From: Candidatus Avibacteroides excrementipullorum
GTDB taxonomy: Bacteria; Bacteroidota; Bacteroidia; Bacteroidales; Bacteroidaceae
Direction: 5' to 3'
Length of the DNA stretch: 39,836 bases
Assembly: GCA_018711405.1 (NCBI GenBank)
Contig: DVIH01000064.1
Span: 1-39,836, forward strand
A program made the translations under genes and the position numbers. Below are positions 8,177-16,338 of the stretch, piece after piece (position 1 is the stretch's first letter; every line of letters begins with the position of its first letter). A model generated the notes under the pieces. That model was not told where the DNA came from and ran no database searches. It saw only the letters and a list, made by a program, of their open reading frames with translations.

Positions 8177-9586
8177 TCACCGGCACACGCGCACATATTC
8201 CGACGGCACGAAGCCGCTCTTTATCTTCCACTCGGCAGGGTAAAGATTGTTGGCACGTGTCCCCAGATGTTTCACAAAGCCCAAAGGCTTCCCCTCAAAG
8301 GTCACAAGCACGAAGCCGCCTGGCACACCGTCATCGAGCACCAATCCCTCCTTGCGCAAATAACGGACGGCATCATCGTAGTCCAACTCCGCGCAGGCAA
8401 AAGCATTGCGGTCAATCAGACGGCTCAAGGCAAGAGACTGCGCCGGAATCAGGTCGCGCCCTTTCTGCTCACCCACGCAAATGCCTTGTTGCAGCACGTT
8501 GAACTTCTCGCGCAAAGCAGCCGCAAGCGGAGCATGCTCCCGCCCTATGGCATATACACTGTTGCCGGAAACAAAGAAATCGAGCCTCTCCGGAGCAACG
8601 CACCAATCGCGTGCCATGCCTGGAACCGCCCGGCTGCCCGAATCACGTTTCCTGCCCTTGCCCGGCACACGGACGCTTCCCCCTGATACAGGTTCTCCGG
8701 TTTTGCGCACCGCTGAAAGGGTGAATCCCTCGCCCTTGGTCCTGTGCGGCATAAATCTGTAAACGTTTGCGGCACTGCCAGGTTTCAGATTCCCGCCTAT
8801 GTTCCAATCCGGCCCAACTGATATCTCCACCGGTTCGGCACCAAACTCCTCTGCCATCCAGTCGGCCACATCTTCATTTTCCTTGATATTGTAAGTACAC
8901 GTGCTGTATATGAGCAGTCCGCCCGGCTTGAGGCAATCCCACACATCGGCTATGATTTTCTTTTGCCGTCCGCTGCAATAATCCGCCGAAGCCGGACTCC
9001 ATTCCGCCACAGACGCGGCATCTTTACGGAACATGCCTTCGCCCGAACAAGGCGCATCCACTATAACGACATCGAACATAATGCCCGACCCGCCGAAGTC
9101 TTCAGGCGAACTGTTTGTCACGGCCACGTTTGCCGCACCCCATTTCGTCACATTCTCAGAAAGCACGCGCGCCCTGCTTTTAATGACTTCGTTGGACACG
9201 AGAAAACTTCCCTCCGGCAAGGCATCGAGCACATCGGTGGTCTTGCCTCCAGGAGCGGCGCACAAATCGAGTACGAGCGAGGGACGTGACACAAGTTGCC
9301 GTATGACATAACCGACAAACATGGACGATGCCTCCTGCACATAATAACATCCGGCATGAAACAACGGGTCGAAAGTGAAAGACGGCCGCTCGCCTAAATA
9401 ATATGCATGGTCGCACCAAGCCACCCGTCTGCTGCCGGAACAAGTTCCGGCCTTCCATTTGTTGAGACGGACCGACACAGGAGCATTCTCGTCCAGAGCT
9501 TCCATAAAAGCCTTATACTCGTTTTCGCCCAGCAAGGCATACATCTGTCTTGTGAAATCGTCCGGCAAGTTCATAGCTGACATCAT
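8177..9586 (-). CDS. rRNA cytosine-C5 methyltransferase, NOL1/NOP2/Sun family (RsmF-like)
   Basis: A 469-residue SAM-dependent RNA m5C methyltransferase. The SAM-binding loop is DLCAAPGGKT. The two family cysteines are in DAPCSGEGMFRKD (release cysteine) and STCTYNIKENED (catalytic cysteine). The N-terminal segment LPDDFTRQMYALLGENEYKAF is the RNA-binding start seen in RsmF/YebU relatives. The C-terminal 150 or so residues form a PUA-like part that ends with GTRANNLYPAEWKIKSGFVP. The likely substrate is 16S rRNA, but the exact base cannot be read from sequence. The ATG at 9586 overlaps the upstream stop as TAATG. An ATG one codon later is an equally possible start. It is the last gene of a three-gene operon. 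Confidence 0.92.
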   Translation of the reverse strand: MMSAMNLPDDFTRQMYALLGENEYKAFMEALDENAPVSVRLNKWKAGTCSGSRRVAWCDHAYYLGERPSFTFDPLFHAGCYYVQEASSMFVGYVIRQLVSRPSLVLDLCAAPGGKTTDVLDALPEGSFLVSNEVIKSRARVLSENVTKWGAANVAVTNSSPEDFGGSGIMFDVVIVDAPCSGEGMFRKDAASVAEWSPASADYCSGRQKKIIADVWDCLKPGGLLIYSTCTYNIKENEDVADWMAEEFGAEPVEISVGPDWNIGGNLKPGSAANVYRFMPHRTKGEGFTLSAVRKTGEPVSGGSVRVPGKGRKRDSGSRAVPGMARDWCVAPERLDFFVSGNSVYAIGREHAPLAAALREKFNVLQQGICVGEQKGRDLIPAQSLALSRLIDRNAFACAELDYDDAVRYLRKEGLVLDDGVPGGFVLVTFEGKPLGFVKHLGTRANNLYPAEWKIKSGFVPSEYVRVCR

Positions 9587-11151
9587 TATCTTATTTTCTG
9601 AATATAATCGGCCAACATCTCCGCACACCTCTCCCCGTCTATGGCGGCAGACACTATGCCGCCGGCATAACCGGCTCCCTCGCCGCAGGGGAACAAGCCC
9701 GGCAATGACACATGCTGCAAAGTATCGGCATCGCGCAATATGCGCACCGGAGAGGATGTCCTGGTCTCCACTCCTATCAGGTTGGCCTCGTTGGTAAGGA
9801 ACCCTTTCGATGTTTTACCGAATCTGACAAAAGCCTGCGACAGCCTGCCGGCAACAAAATCGGGCAACCAGAAATGCAATGGCGATGCCACAAGTCCCGG
9901 AGTATATGACGAGACATTTACCTCTGCACTGAGCTTGCGGTTGACAAAATCGGCCATTCTTTGAGCGGGAGCCACTTGCGACATGCCTCCCTGCAACCAT
10001 GCAGTGCGCTCCAGGTCTTTCTGAAACTCCATCACGGCAAGTTTTCCAAACCCGGCATAACCGGGCAGATCCTCCGGTCTCACCTCGACCACCATGCCCG
10101 AATTGGCCCATTTGGAACCTCTGCTGGACGGCGACATGCCGTTGACAACCACCTGTTCGGCATCTGTAGCGGCAGGCACCACGAAACCGCCCGGACACAT
10201 GCAGAAGCTGTACACCCCGCGTCCGTCCGCCTGAGTGACGAAACTGTATTCGGCAGGAGGGAGCCATTCGCCCCTGCCTTTGCGGCTGTGATAACGGATG
10301 CAGTCGATGAGATGCTGCGGATGCTCCAGCCTTACTCCCACAGCAATGCCTTTGGCCTCTATCGGCACGTCATTGTCGGAAAACCATTTGTAGACATCGC
10401 GTGCGGAATGGCCGGTAGCCAGTATGACCGGCCCTGAAAACACAGTCCCGGTATTTGTCTCGATGCCTGTCACGATGCCGCCGTCAATGACAAGCCTGTC
10501 CATGCGAGTCTCAAAATGCACCTCGCCGCCATGCGACAATATGGTGCCGCGCATGTTTTCTATCACGGCCGGCAACTTGTCTGTACCTATGTGCGGATGC
10601 ACATCGCACAATATGGACGTGCTGGCTCCATGCTGGCAAAACACATTGAGTATCTTGTCCACATTGCCGCGTTTCTTGCTGCGGGTGTAAAGTTTCCCGT
10701 CGGAATATGCTCCTGCTCCGCCTTCGCCGAAACTGTAGTTGGACTCAGGGTCCACACGCTGCTCGCGCGATATATTGGCTATGTCTTTCTTCCTGTCTCT
10801 CACATTCTTGCCCCGTTCTATCACTATGGGGCGTATGCCAAGTTCTATCAGCCTGAGGGCGGCAAACAGTCCTCCCGGCCCGGCACCGACTATGACAGCC
10901 TGCTTTCCGCCCGACACATCGCGGTATGCCACCGGAGTGTATTCCTCTCCTTCAGGCTGCTCGTTGCGGTAGACACGTATCTTCAGATTGACATAGACCA
11001 CGCGCTGGCGGGCATCTATGCTGCGCTTCAGTATCCTCACGGCATTTATCTGCCCGGCATCTATGCCGTACTCGTTGCTTACATACTCTTTCAATGCCTG
11101 CTCGCTGCCTGCCACTTCGGGCAAGACCCTCAATTGGAACTCATGTATCAT
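9586..11151 (-). CDS. FAD-dependent dehydrogenase (COG2509-like), substrate unknown
   Basis: A 521-residue flavoprotein. It has a separate N-terminal domain of about 80 residues (MIHEFQLRVLPEVAG...), then a Rossmann dinucleotide motif AVIVGAGPGGLFAALRL with GAGPGG at 89-94. A conserved SNYSFGEGGAGAYSDGKLYTR segment follows, then a second FAD-contact motif VILATGHSARDVYKWF, and near the end LFPCGEGAGYAGGIVSAAIDG, which closes over the cofactor. This layout is that of the uncharacterised FAD-dependent dehydrogenases annotated from COG2509. Substrate and physiological role are not known to me. It sits 7 bp after the DUF6621-like gene and overlaps the methyltransferase gene, so the three are one operon. 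The link to rRNA methylation is probably co-expression only. Confidence 0.85.
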   Translation of the reverse strand: MIHEFQLRVLPEVAGSEQALKEYVSNEYGIDAGQINAVRILKRSIDARQRVVYVNLKIRVYRNEQPEGEEYTPVAYRDVSGGKQAVIVGAGPGGLFAALRLIELGIRPIVIERGKNVRDRKKDIANISREQRVDPESNYSFGEGGAGAYSDGKLYTRSKKRGNVDKILNVFCQHGASTSILCDVHPHIGTDKLPAVIENMRGTILSHGGEVHFETRMDRLVIDGGIVTGIETNTGTVFSGPVILATGHSARDVYKWFSDNDVPIEAKGIAVGVRLEHPQHLIDCIRYHSRKGRGEWLPPAEYSFVTQADGRGVYSFCMCPGGFVVPAATDAEQVVVNGMSPSSRGSKWANSGMVVEVRPEDLPGYAGFGKLAVMEFQKDLERTAWLQGGMSQVAPAQRMADFVNRKLSAEVNVSSYTPGLVASPLHFWLPDFVAGRLSQAFVRFGKTSKGFLTNEANLIGVETRTSSPVRILRDADTLQHVSLPGLFPCGEGAGYAGGIVSAAIDGERCAEMLADYIQKIR

Positions 11152-11158
11152 AACCGTG

Positions 11159-11767
11159 TCAATCTTTCAAATCGGAAGCGTTTATGCCCAATACTTTCAT
11201 GAGAGGATAGGCCAGCAGCTCTTTGCGGAACATGCCGCAGTCTTCAGGGGCGAACATGCCGAAACGCACTATGCCTATCTTCCTTTCCCCTTCTTCCTTG
11301 CCTGCAAAGAAAGCGTCCAGTTGCTGCCCGTATTCTTCCTCATGGGCAAGCAGCGCAATGCTGTCCAACGTTCCCGATGACAGCAGGATATCGAGGGTCT
11401 CCATATAGAGTTCCGACCGCTCGGCAAAACCCTCCGGCTGCACCGTCATGAAAGAGAACTCACCCACCCCGTCTTCCTTGAAAGAGATGCGGTCAACACC
11501 CGTTCCGTCCAGGTCATCGGGCAACACATTGCACAACCGGCTGCAATGCCTGTCATACACTATGACGACATCTATCGCATCCTTGCCTGCCATGCCCGCA
11601 TCAAGCGCAAGGTAGGTGACAAGGCATGACAGATCCGCCTTGCGGGATGCCATATCCTTTACGCAGGAAAAGTGCTTCTTCATGTCCCCGCACACAAATT
11701 CCAGATAGGAAGCATCTATCAGTATCGCTTTCTTTATATCAATGTCAATCTTTCGTTCTGCCATCAT
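11159..11767 (-). CDS. Conserved protein of the DUF6621 type (NYN/PIN-like fold suspected)
   Basis: A 202-residue soluble protein with no signal peptide. It opens with a basic strand and then AILIDASYLEFVCGDM, followed by AIDVVIVYDR and a late segment DSIALLAHEEEYGQQLDAFF. Acidic residues at the ends of strands, as in ILIDAS, VIVYDR and ALLAHEEEY, are reminiscent of NYN/PIN-type nuclease folds, where such acids bind metal. That comparison is my inference, and the DUF6621 label is from memory of Bacteroides annotations. It starts at the first of two adjacent ATG codons (11767 or 11764) and heads the operon with the FAD dehydrogenase and the rRNA methyltransferase, 7 bp before the former. Confidence 0.65.
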   Translation of the reverse strand: MMAERKIDIDIKKAILIDASYLEFVCGDMKKHFSCVKDMASRKADLSCLVTYLALDAGMAGKDAIDVVIVYDRHCSRLCNVLPDDLDGTGVDRISFKEDGVGEFSFMTVQPEGFAERSELYMETLDILLSSGTLDSIALLAHEEEYGQQLDAFFAGKEEGERKIGIVRFGMFAPEDCGMFRKELLAYPLMKVLGINASDLKD

Positions 11768-11788
11768 GTCAGTTTTTCATTCAGACCG

Positions 11789-11818
11789 TAAAAGTAATAA
11801 TAAAAAACGATTGTCCAA
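11789..11818 (-). promoter_or_regulatory. Probable promoter of the DUF6621-like operon
   Basis: On the minus strand a TTG (11818-11816) is followed after 19 bp by TACTTTTA (11796-11789), one mismatch from TAnnTTTG. It lies 21 bp before the ATG. Confidence 0.45.
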
Positions 11819-11830
11819 TACCCTTTCCGC

Positions 11831-11909
11831 CATGTGCGCCATCTTGCCCGAAGATGGCGTATATCTTCGCCCGGGATGTGCGCCATCTTCGGCCAAGACC
11901 GAGCCGATC
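11831..11909. repeat. Palindrome array B: four 13-bp cores at 22-bp period
   Basis: Cores: CATGTGCGCCATC (11831-11843), GATGGCGTATATC (11853-11865), GATGTGCGCCATC (11875-11887), GACCGAGCCGATC (11897-11909), each exactly 22 bp after the last. Spacers: TTGCCCGAA, TTCGCCCGG, TTCGGCCAA. An in-phase fifth 13-mer GGTGTGCAACGCC (11919-11931) has partial dyad symmetry and lies in a longer inverted repeat flanked by CCGGC and GCCGG. The array sits between the divergent promoters of the DUF6621-like operon and the S41-like lipoprotein gene. Confidence 0.9.
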
Positions 11910-12049
11910 CCCGGCGGGGGTGTGCAACGCCTGCCGGAGCAACACAGCAACGCATTGATTTTGCGACACTTGACTCCGCACAAGCACCGACAGCCGCACA
12001 TTCCTCCTGTTTTTAATTTCAGAGAAAGCATATATCAGCAAAATATAAG

Positions 12050-12057
12050 TATTTTTG
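12050..12057 (+). promoter_or_regulatory. Promoter -7 box (TATTTTTG) of the S41-like lipoprotein gene
   Basis: TATTTTTG matches TAnnTTTG and lies 26 bp before the ATG at 12084. No TTTG is seen at the expected distance upstream. Confidence 0.45.
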
Positions 12058-12083
12058 CAGGAAGAAAACAAAAAAGAAAAGCG

Positions 12084-13316
12084 ATGAAGCAACTTGTGAT
12101 ATTGGCGATTGCCGTCTCCCTGCTGGCCGGATGCGCAGAAAACCGCGAGACTGAATTCAAATACCGCACCGATGTCAACGACTGGATTGCAGAAACGATG
12201 CAAGACGTGTACATATGGAACAATGAACTGAGAGAATCGGCCAACCGTTTCGCCGAACCTGACGTGTATTTTGAAAACCTGATATACGCTTCCGACAAGT
12301 TCTCGTACATCACTACGGGAAACGAAGCAGACAGCCTGTCGGCATCATACGGCATAGCATACAGGACATATTCCATGAAATCGGAAAGTTCGAGAATCCT
12401 CGCGCAAATCACCGCCGTAGCCGACAATTCCCCTGCATACAAGGCCGGACTGAAAAGAGGGCTTTGGGTTATCGCAGCCAACGACATGAAACTGAACAAT
12501 AACAACGTCACGTTTCTTGACAGAGGCGGAGAGCTGAAACTCGAAGTAGCCGACTCAGTCTATCTCGATGACTCAGGCAACGAGACATGGACTGCCACTG
12601 AAGCCGTGACAGTGGGCGCCTCCGAGATTTTCACCGAGCCTGCCCTGCACATGGACACCATATACGACACAGGCAACGGAAAGCACTCGTATGTAGTGCT
12701 GAACAACCTGAACCTCACCGATAATGACATGGAAACGCTGAAAAAGGCATTCATCGCGAGCAGGGAATGCAACCGTGTAATCCTCGACCTGCGCACATGC
12801 GACAAAGGAGACATGAAGCAGGCTACAGCCATCAGCAGCATGATAGCTCCCGAACAGCAGAAAAACCAGATATTCACAATAATCAACCACAACGGGAACA
12901 ACAAAGACAAGGACACCGTGTATACGTTCTCCGAACAGTTGTCGGCATACAGCATCAACAAAGACGAACTGTTCGTACTGACAAGCGCCACCACATCGGG
13001 AGCGGCGGAAGCCATCATAAACGGATTGAAACCATATATGAACGTCTATATAATAGGCAGCGGCACAGCCGGCAAAAACGTAATATTGGACAAGATAAAC
13101 TGCCCGGTCAACACCATGTACACCATACATCCGGCCGTAGCACAGATATGCGACAAAGACAACGCATCACTCTTCCCCAACGGCTTCGCTCCCGACTCCA
13201 CCATAACGGAACGCGACCTCATGCCTATATATGAATTGGGCGACACGAGAGAATCGCTGCTCAATGCCGCATTCGTATTCCGGCCCAAAAGCGATGAAGA
13301 ACAGCAACAGGACTGA
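12084..13316 (+). CDS. S41 (C-terminal processing) protease-like lipoprotein, probably catalytically altered
   Basis: A 410-residue lipoprotein: MKQLVILAIAVSLLAGC has a lipobox with C17. Next comes an S41 N-terminal-like segment (DWIAETMQDVYIWNNEL) and a PDZ-like domain from about residue 105 (SPAYKAGLKRGLWVIAANDM). The S41 core follows (SYVVLNNLNL, RVILDLRTC, LFVLTSATTSGAAEAIINGL, YIIGSGTAGKN). In S41 proteases the serine sits 25 residues before the lysine (S430/K455 in E. coli Tsp). Here K331 is in place, but the aligned residue is G306, with S305 one position earlier, so the usual nucleophile is absent or displaced. The ATG at 12084 gives a proper lipoprotein signal and follows a promoter box. 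The gene converges on the phosphatase gene with a 7-bp gap. Confidence 0.85.
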   Translation: MKQLVILAIAVSLLAGCAENRETEFKYRTDVNDWIAETMQDVYIWNNELRESANRFAEPDVYFENLIYASDKFSYITTGNEADSLSASYGIAYRTYSMKSESSRILAQITAVADNSPAYKAGLKRGLWVIAANDMKLNNNNVTFLDRGGELKLEVADSVYLDDSGNETWTATEAVTVGASEIFTEPALHMDTIYDTGNGKHSYVVLNNLNLTDNDMETLKKAFIASRECNRVILDLRTCDKGDMKQATAISSMIAPEQQKNQIFTIINHNGNNKDKDTVYTFSEQLSAYSINKDELFVLTSATTSGAAEAIINGLKPYMNVYIIGSGTAGKNVILDKINCPVNTMYTIHPAVAQICDKDNASLFPNGFAPDSTITERDLMPIYELGDTRESLLNAAFVFRPKSDEEQQQD

Positions 13317-13323
13317 ACACACC

Positions 13324-13827
13324 TCAACGGCAGGAGAGCCGTTGCCTGACAAAAGCCAACAGTCCGGAACATGAATCCTCCAGCAGATCGAGCACAAGCT
13401 CGAAACCTTCCGTTCCACCATAATAGGGATCGGGCACGCTATCGGCTCTCTTCGTTTGCAGGAAACGTGTCATCTTGAATACCCTGCTCCGGCTTTCATC
13501 ATCGGGAGCCAATTCCGTCAGATCCTCCACATTATTGCTGTCCATGCCTATTATCATGTCGAAATCCTTGAAATCGGACTTCCTTATCGGCCGTGACCTA
13601 TGGCTGAGACTGTAACCTCTGAGATATGCATGCATACGCATCCGGCTGTCGGGCAACTCCCCTTCGTGATAGGCAATCAACCCCGCCGAATCCACCTTGA
13701 CAGCATCGCCCAGACCTTCCTTCGCGAGCAATACACGCATCACTTCTTCCGCTGCCGGTGAACGGCATATATTTCCCAGACAGACAAAAAGTATCTTATA
13801 TTCCTTAACGCCGCAATCTTTCTCCAT
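13324..13827 (-). CDS. Low-molecular-weight protein-tyrosine phosphatase
   Basis: A 167-residue cytosolic phosphatase. The P-loop C(X)5R(S/T) is CLGNICRSP, with nucleophile C16 and R22. The general-acid loop is VPDPYYGG in the C-terminal half. The body between them contains DSAGL and HRSRPI, as in bacterial LMW-PTPs. These enzymes dephosphorylate tyrosine on protein kinases and other targets, often in capsule or stress regulation. No tyrosine kinase is nearby, so the target is unknown. The ATG at 13827 overlaps the stop of the hydrolase gene (TGATG), so the two are coupled. An in-frame GTG three bases upstream is less likely. Confidence 0.93.
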   Translation of the reverse strand: MEKDCGVKEYKILFVCLGNICRSPAAEEVMRVLLAKEGLGDAVKVDSAGLIAYHEGELPDSRMRMHAYLRGYSLSHRSRPIRKSDFKDFDMIIGMDSNNVEDLTELAPDDESRSRVFKMTRFLQTKRADSVPDPYYGGTEGFELVLDLLEDSCSGLLAFVRQRLSCR

Positions 13828-14768
13828 CACATGTACCGTTCTATAAACTCACTGACTTTTCTTGTGTATTCGTCCTTATAATCCTTATATGAGAGGGCAT
13901 GCCCGGTGCCGGGCGTTATCCAAAGTTCCTTAGGACGCGGCTTGGCATCGTATAGGTCATACACCATGTAAGTCGGCACGAAAGTATCTTTGTCTCCGTG
14001 TATGAACAGCATGGGATAGCTGCACTTCCTCACCTGTTCCAAAGCAGATGCTTCCCGGAAACTCCAACCATACTTTTTCTTGCACATCCAGTCGGCCACA
14101 TGCAACAACGGGAAAGCAGGCATCCCGAATCTGGCTTTCAGCTCACTGCGGAACTCATCCCATACGCTCGTATATCCGCAGTCTTCTACGAAACAACGCA
14201 CGTAATCCTTTTGCTGCTCTCCCGACACCATCATGGTCGTAGCCGCTCCCATTGATATGCCGTGCACTACCATACGGGTGGAATCGCCGAATATCCCATC
14301 GGCCACATCCATCCATTGCAACACATCGAGACGATCTTTCCATCCCATGCGGAAATAGTCTCCTTCGCTGAGACCAGAATAGTGCAAATCGGGCAAAAGA
14401 ACATTGCAATCCAAATCATGGTTGTACATATATCCTATCATAAACATGCGTATGGCATTGTCGGTGTATCCGTGCACAATTACGGCCGTCCTTTTGCTGC
14501 CTGTCGCCGAACTTATGTAATAAGCATGCATCCGCATGTTCTCATTGTTCATTATGAAAGTATCTTTCAATGCTCCTTCCCTGTCGAGACTGTCCATCCA
14601 TTGTTCCAGAAAAGGGTATTCGGCAAACATATATTCGTATGAGCCGTCCAGGTCTTTTCCTCTGTTTTCAGGCTTCAATGAATAGTCCAGCATATAATAA
14701 CTCACCGAAAGCAAGGCGGCAGCCAACACCGCCACGACTATTGCCGCAATCTTCAATAATTTCTTCAT
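13827..14768 (-). CDS. Membrane-anchored alpha/beta hydrolase
   Basis: A 313-residue protein with an N-terminal hydrophobic segment (LLKIAAIVVAVLAAALLSVSYY) that is either a signal anchor or an uncleaved signal. The hydrolase fold then shows AVIVHGYTDNA (oxyanion region), the nucleophile elbow VHGISMGAAT with S172, the acid strand PMLFIHGDKDTFVP and the histidine loop TPGTGHALSY. The catalytic Ser, Asp and His are all present. It resembles the serine aminopeptidase/BAAT-like group of alpha/beta hydrolases, whose substrates vary widely, so I give none. It follows aroE by 4 bp and overlaps the phosphatase gene by 3 bp, within the menG-aroE operon. Confidence 0.87.
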   Translation of the reverse strand: MKKLLKIAAIVVAVLAAALLSVSYYMLDYSLKPENRGKDLDGSYEYMFAEYPFLEQWMDSLDREGALKDTFIMNNENMRMHAYYISSATGSKRTAVIVHGYTDNAIRMFMIGYMYNHDLDCNVLLPDLHYSGLSEGDYFRMGWKDRLDVLQWMDVADGIFGDSTRMVVHGISMGAATTMMVSGEQQKDYVRCFVEDCGYTSVWDEFRSELKARFGMPAFPLLHVADWMCKKKYGWSFREASALEQVRKCSYPMLFIHGDKDTFVPTYMVYDLYDAKPRPKELWITPGTGHALSYKDYKDEYTRKVSEFIERYM

Positions 14769-14772
14769 ATCG

Positions 14773-15522
14773 TCATCCTTTCATCCAAATGTTCCAGGCT
14801 GCATCCGCCTGACGGTAAAGCATATCCAAGCCTCCCTTGACCAAAGCTCCCCTCTCCGCTCCTTTCTTCAGGAATTGAGTCATGGCTGGATTGTATATCA
14901 AATCATATAATATAAATGAATCATCGATAAGCCGGTAAGGAATGTCCGGGCAGGCATCCGCATCAGGATACATTCCCACAGGAGTGGCATTGATTATGAT
15001 ATTGTGCTCTGCCATGACTTTCTCATCCATATCCTCATACGTCAGGCATTCATCACTGCTTTTCCTCCTCGATACCGAAACATGTCCTATGCCAAGCTTG
15101 TCCAACACATGGCACACAGCTTTGGCCGCTCCCCCGCTGCCAAGCACAAGCGCCTGCTTTACCGTCCGACCGGGCAGCAAAGGGGCAAACGAAGACTCAA
15201 AACCTATGACATCGGTATTGAATCCTGTCCATCTAGTCTTATCGCCCGTGCGGTCCACACTGACCACATTTACCGCTCCTACCCGACTCGCTTCATCATG
15301 CATTTCATCAAGGTATGCGATAATCTTCTCTTTGTAAGGGATAGTCACCGTAAAGCCCGAAACGCCGCAGGCATCCAACCTATCGCGTATGCCGTCAATG
15401 GTGGGGTATTCGAAATAGTCAAAAGACACATCGCAAACTCCCTCTTCTCTTATCTTGTCGGAGAAATAGTCTTTGGAAAAAGAGTGTCCCAACGGATACC
15501 CCAACAGCCCGTAATGTCTCAT
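14773..15522 (-). CDS. aroE: Shikimate dehydrogenase
   Basis: A 249-residue enzyme that reduces 3-dehydroshikimate to shikimate with NADPH in the aromatic amino-acid pathway. The substrate site opens with GLLGYPLGHSFS, and the catalytic lysine lies in VTIPYKEKI. The shikimate-contact motif FNTDVIGFE, the NADP loop VLGSGGAAKAV and the late GLDMLYRQADAAWNIW are all present. I chose the ATG at 15522, because MRHYGLLGYP fits the usual start of the family. An in-frame GTG at 15531 would overlap the menG stop. It lies 5 bp after menG in one operon. The protein is slightly shorter than the E. coli enzyme, as is common in Bacteroidota. Confidence 0.94.
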   Translation of the reverse strand: MRHYGLLGYPLGHSFSKDYFSDKIREEGVCDVSFDYFEYPTIDGIRDRLDACGVSGFTVTIPYKEKIIAYLDEMHDEASRVGAVNVVSVDRTGDKTRWTGFNTDVIGFESSFAPLLPGRTVKQALVLGSGGAAKAVCHVLDKLGIGHVSVSRRKSSDECLTYEDMDEKVMAEHNIIINATPVGMYPDADACPDIPYRLIDDSFILYDLIYNPAMTQFLKKGAERGALVKGGLDMLYRQADAAWNIWMKG

Positions 15523-15527
15523 CTCAT

Positions 15528-16262
15528 TCACTTATAAGCGTAATACATGGTGCATACCCCGAACGTGAGTTTCTTGAAAGCCGCATCCCGGTATCCTATG
15601 CGTCCCATCAGTGCCGTCACTTCCCTGCTTTGCGGGAACGCCGCTATCGACTTGGGCAGATATTCATACGCTTTTTTGTCATGCGACATGACAGAGCCCA
15701 AGAAAGGTATGACATGCTTTGCATAGAAATCATACAACTGCCTGACAAGGAACATTTCAGGACGGCTCAATTCCAGAATGACAACGCACCCGCAGGGTTT
15801 CAACACTCTGTACATTTCCGACAAGCCTTTTTCGAGGTCAGTAAAATTTCTTATGCCAAAAGCCACTGTTATGGCATCGAAAGAATCATCGGGCAATGAC
15901 AGAGCCATGCAGTCCTGCTTCTCGAAAGATATGTGTTTCTCAAGTCCCAGACTTTTTACCTTTTCGCGTCCCACGTTCATCATGCCTTCGGATATGTCTA
16001 CGCACAAGATGCTGCGGGGTTTCAGTTTCCTGTAAGCGTTTATGGCAAAATCTCCCGTTCCCGATGCCACATCAAGCATGGTGGAGACATTACGGCCGGA
16101 GAGTTTTCCTATGGCCCTGTTTCTCCACAGTCTGTCTATGCCCATTGTCATCAGATGATTCATGCTATCGTAGGCAGGAGCTATGTGGTCGAACATGTTT
16201 TCCACCTGTTCTTTCTTGTCGCCCTCGCCGTAAGGCTTCACGCCGTCCTGAAGATACTTCAT
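15528..16262 (-). CDS. menG: Demethylmenaquinone methyltransferase (UbiE/MenG)
   Basis: A 244-residue class I SAM-dependent methyltransferase that performs the last step of menaquinone synthesis. It has the family opening VENMFDHIAPAYDSMNHLMTMGID, the SAM motif LDVASGTGDFAI, the motif SFDAITVAFGIRNFTDLEKG and the end LTFGVCTMYYAYK, all characteristic of UbiE/MenG. The organism most likely makes menaquinone rather than ubiquinone, so I use menG. The ATG at 16262 is preferred to a GTG two codons upstream. The gene heads a run of four closely spaced genes (menG, aroE, hydrolase, phosphatase) and lies 76 bp downstream of purC on the same strand. That gap holds only a weak imperfect hairpin. Confidence 0.95.
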   Translation of the reverse strand: MKYLQDGVKPYGEGDKKEQVENMFDHIAPAYDSMNHLMTMGIDRLWRNRAIGKLSGRNVSTMLDVASGTGDFAINAYRKLKPRSILCVDISEGMMNVGREKVKSLGLEKHISFEKQDCMALSLPDDSFDAITVAFGIRNFTDLEKGLSEMYRVLKPCGCVVILELSRPEMFLVRQLYDFYAKHVIPFLGSVMSHDKKAYEYLPKSIAAFPQSREVTALMGRIGYRDAAFKKLTFGVCTMYYAYK

Positions 16263-16338
16263 ATACACCTATGCTTTACAAGAAATGCGGCATCTCCCAC
16301 TGTCATGGGCAAACGCCGCACTATCTGTTCCTATATTA

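Noticed and set aside
11742-12083. Longer N-terminus for the S41-like lipoprotein
   Set aside because: The upstream part translates palindrome array B and the promoter. The ATG at 12084 gives a proper lipoprotein signal.
16263-16338. Terminator between purC and menG
   Set aside because: A TGCGGC/GCCGCA stem exists on the minus strand, but its inner part pairs poorly and no real T-run follows, so it is not listed as a feature.
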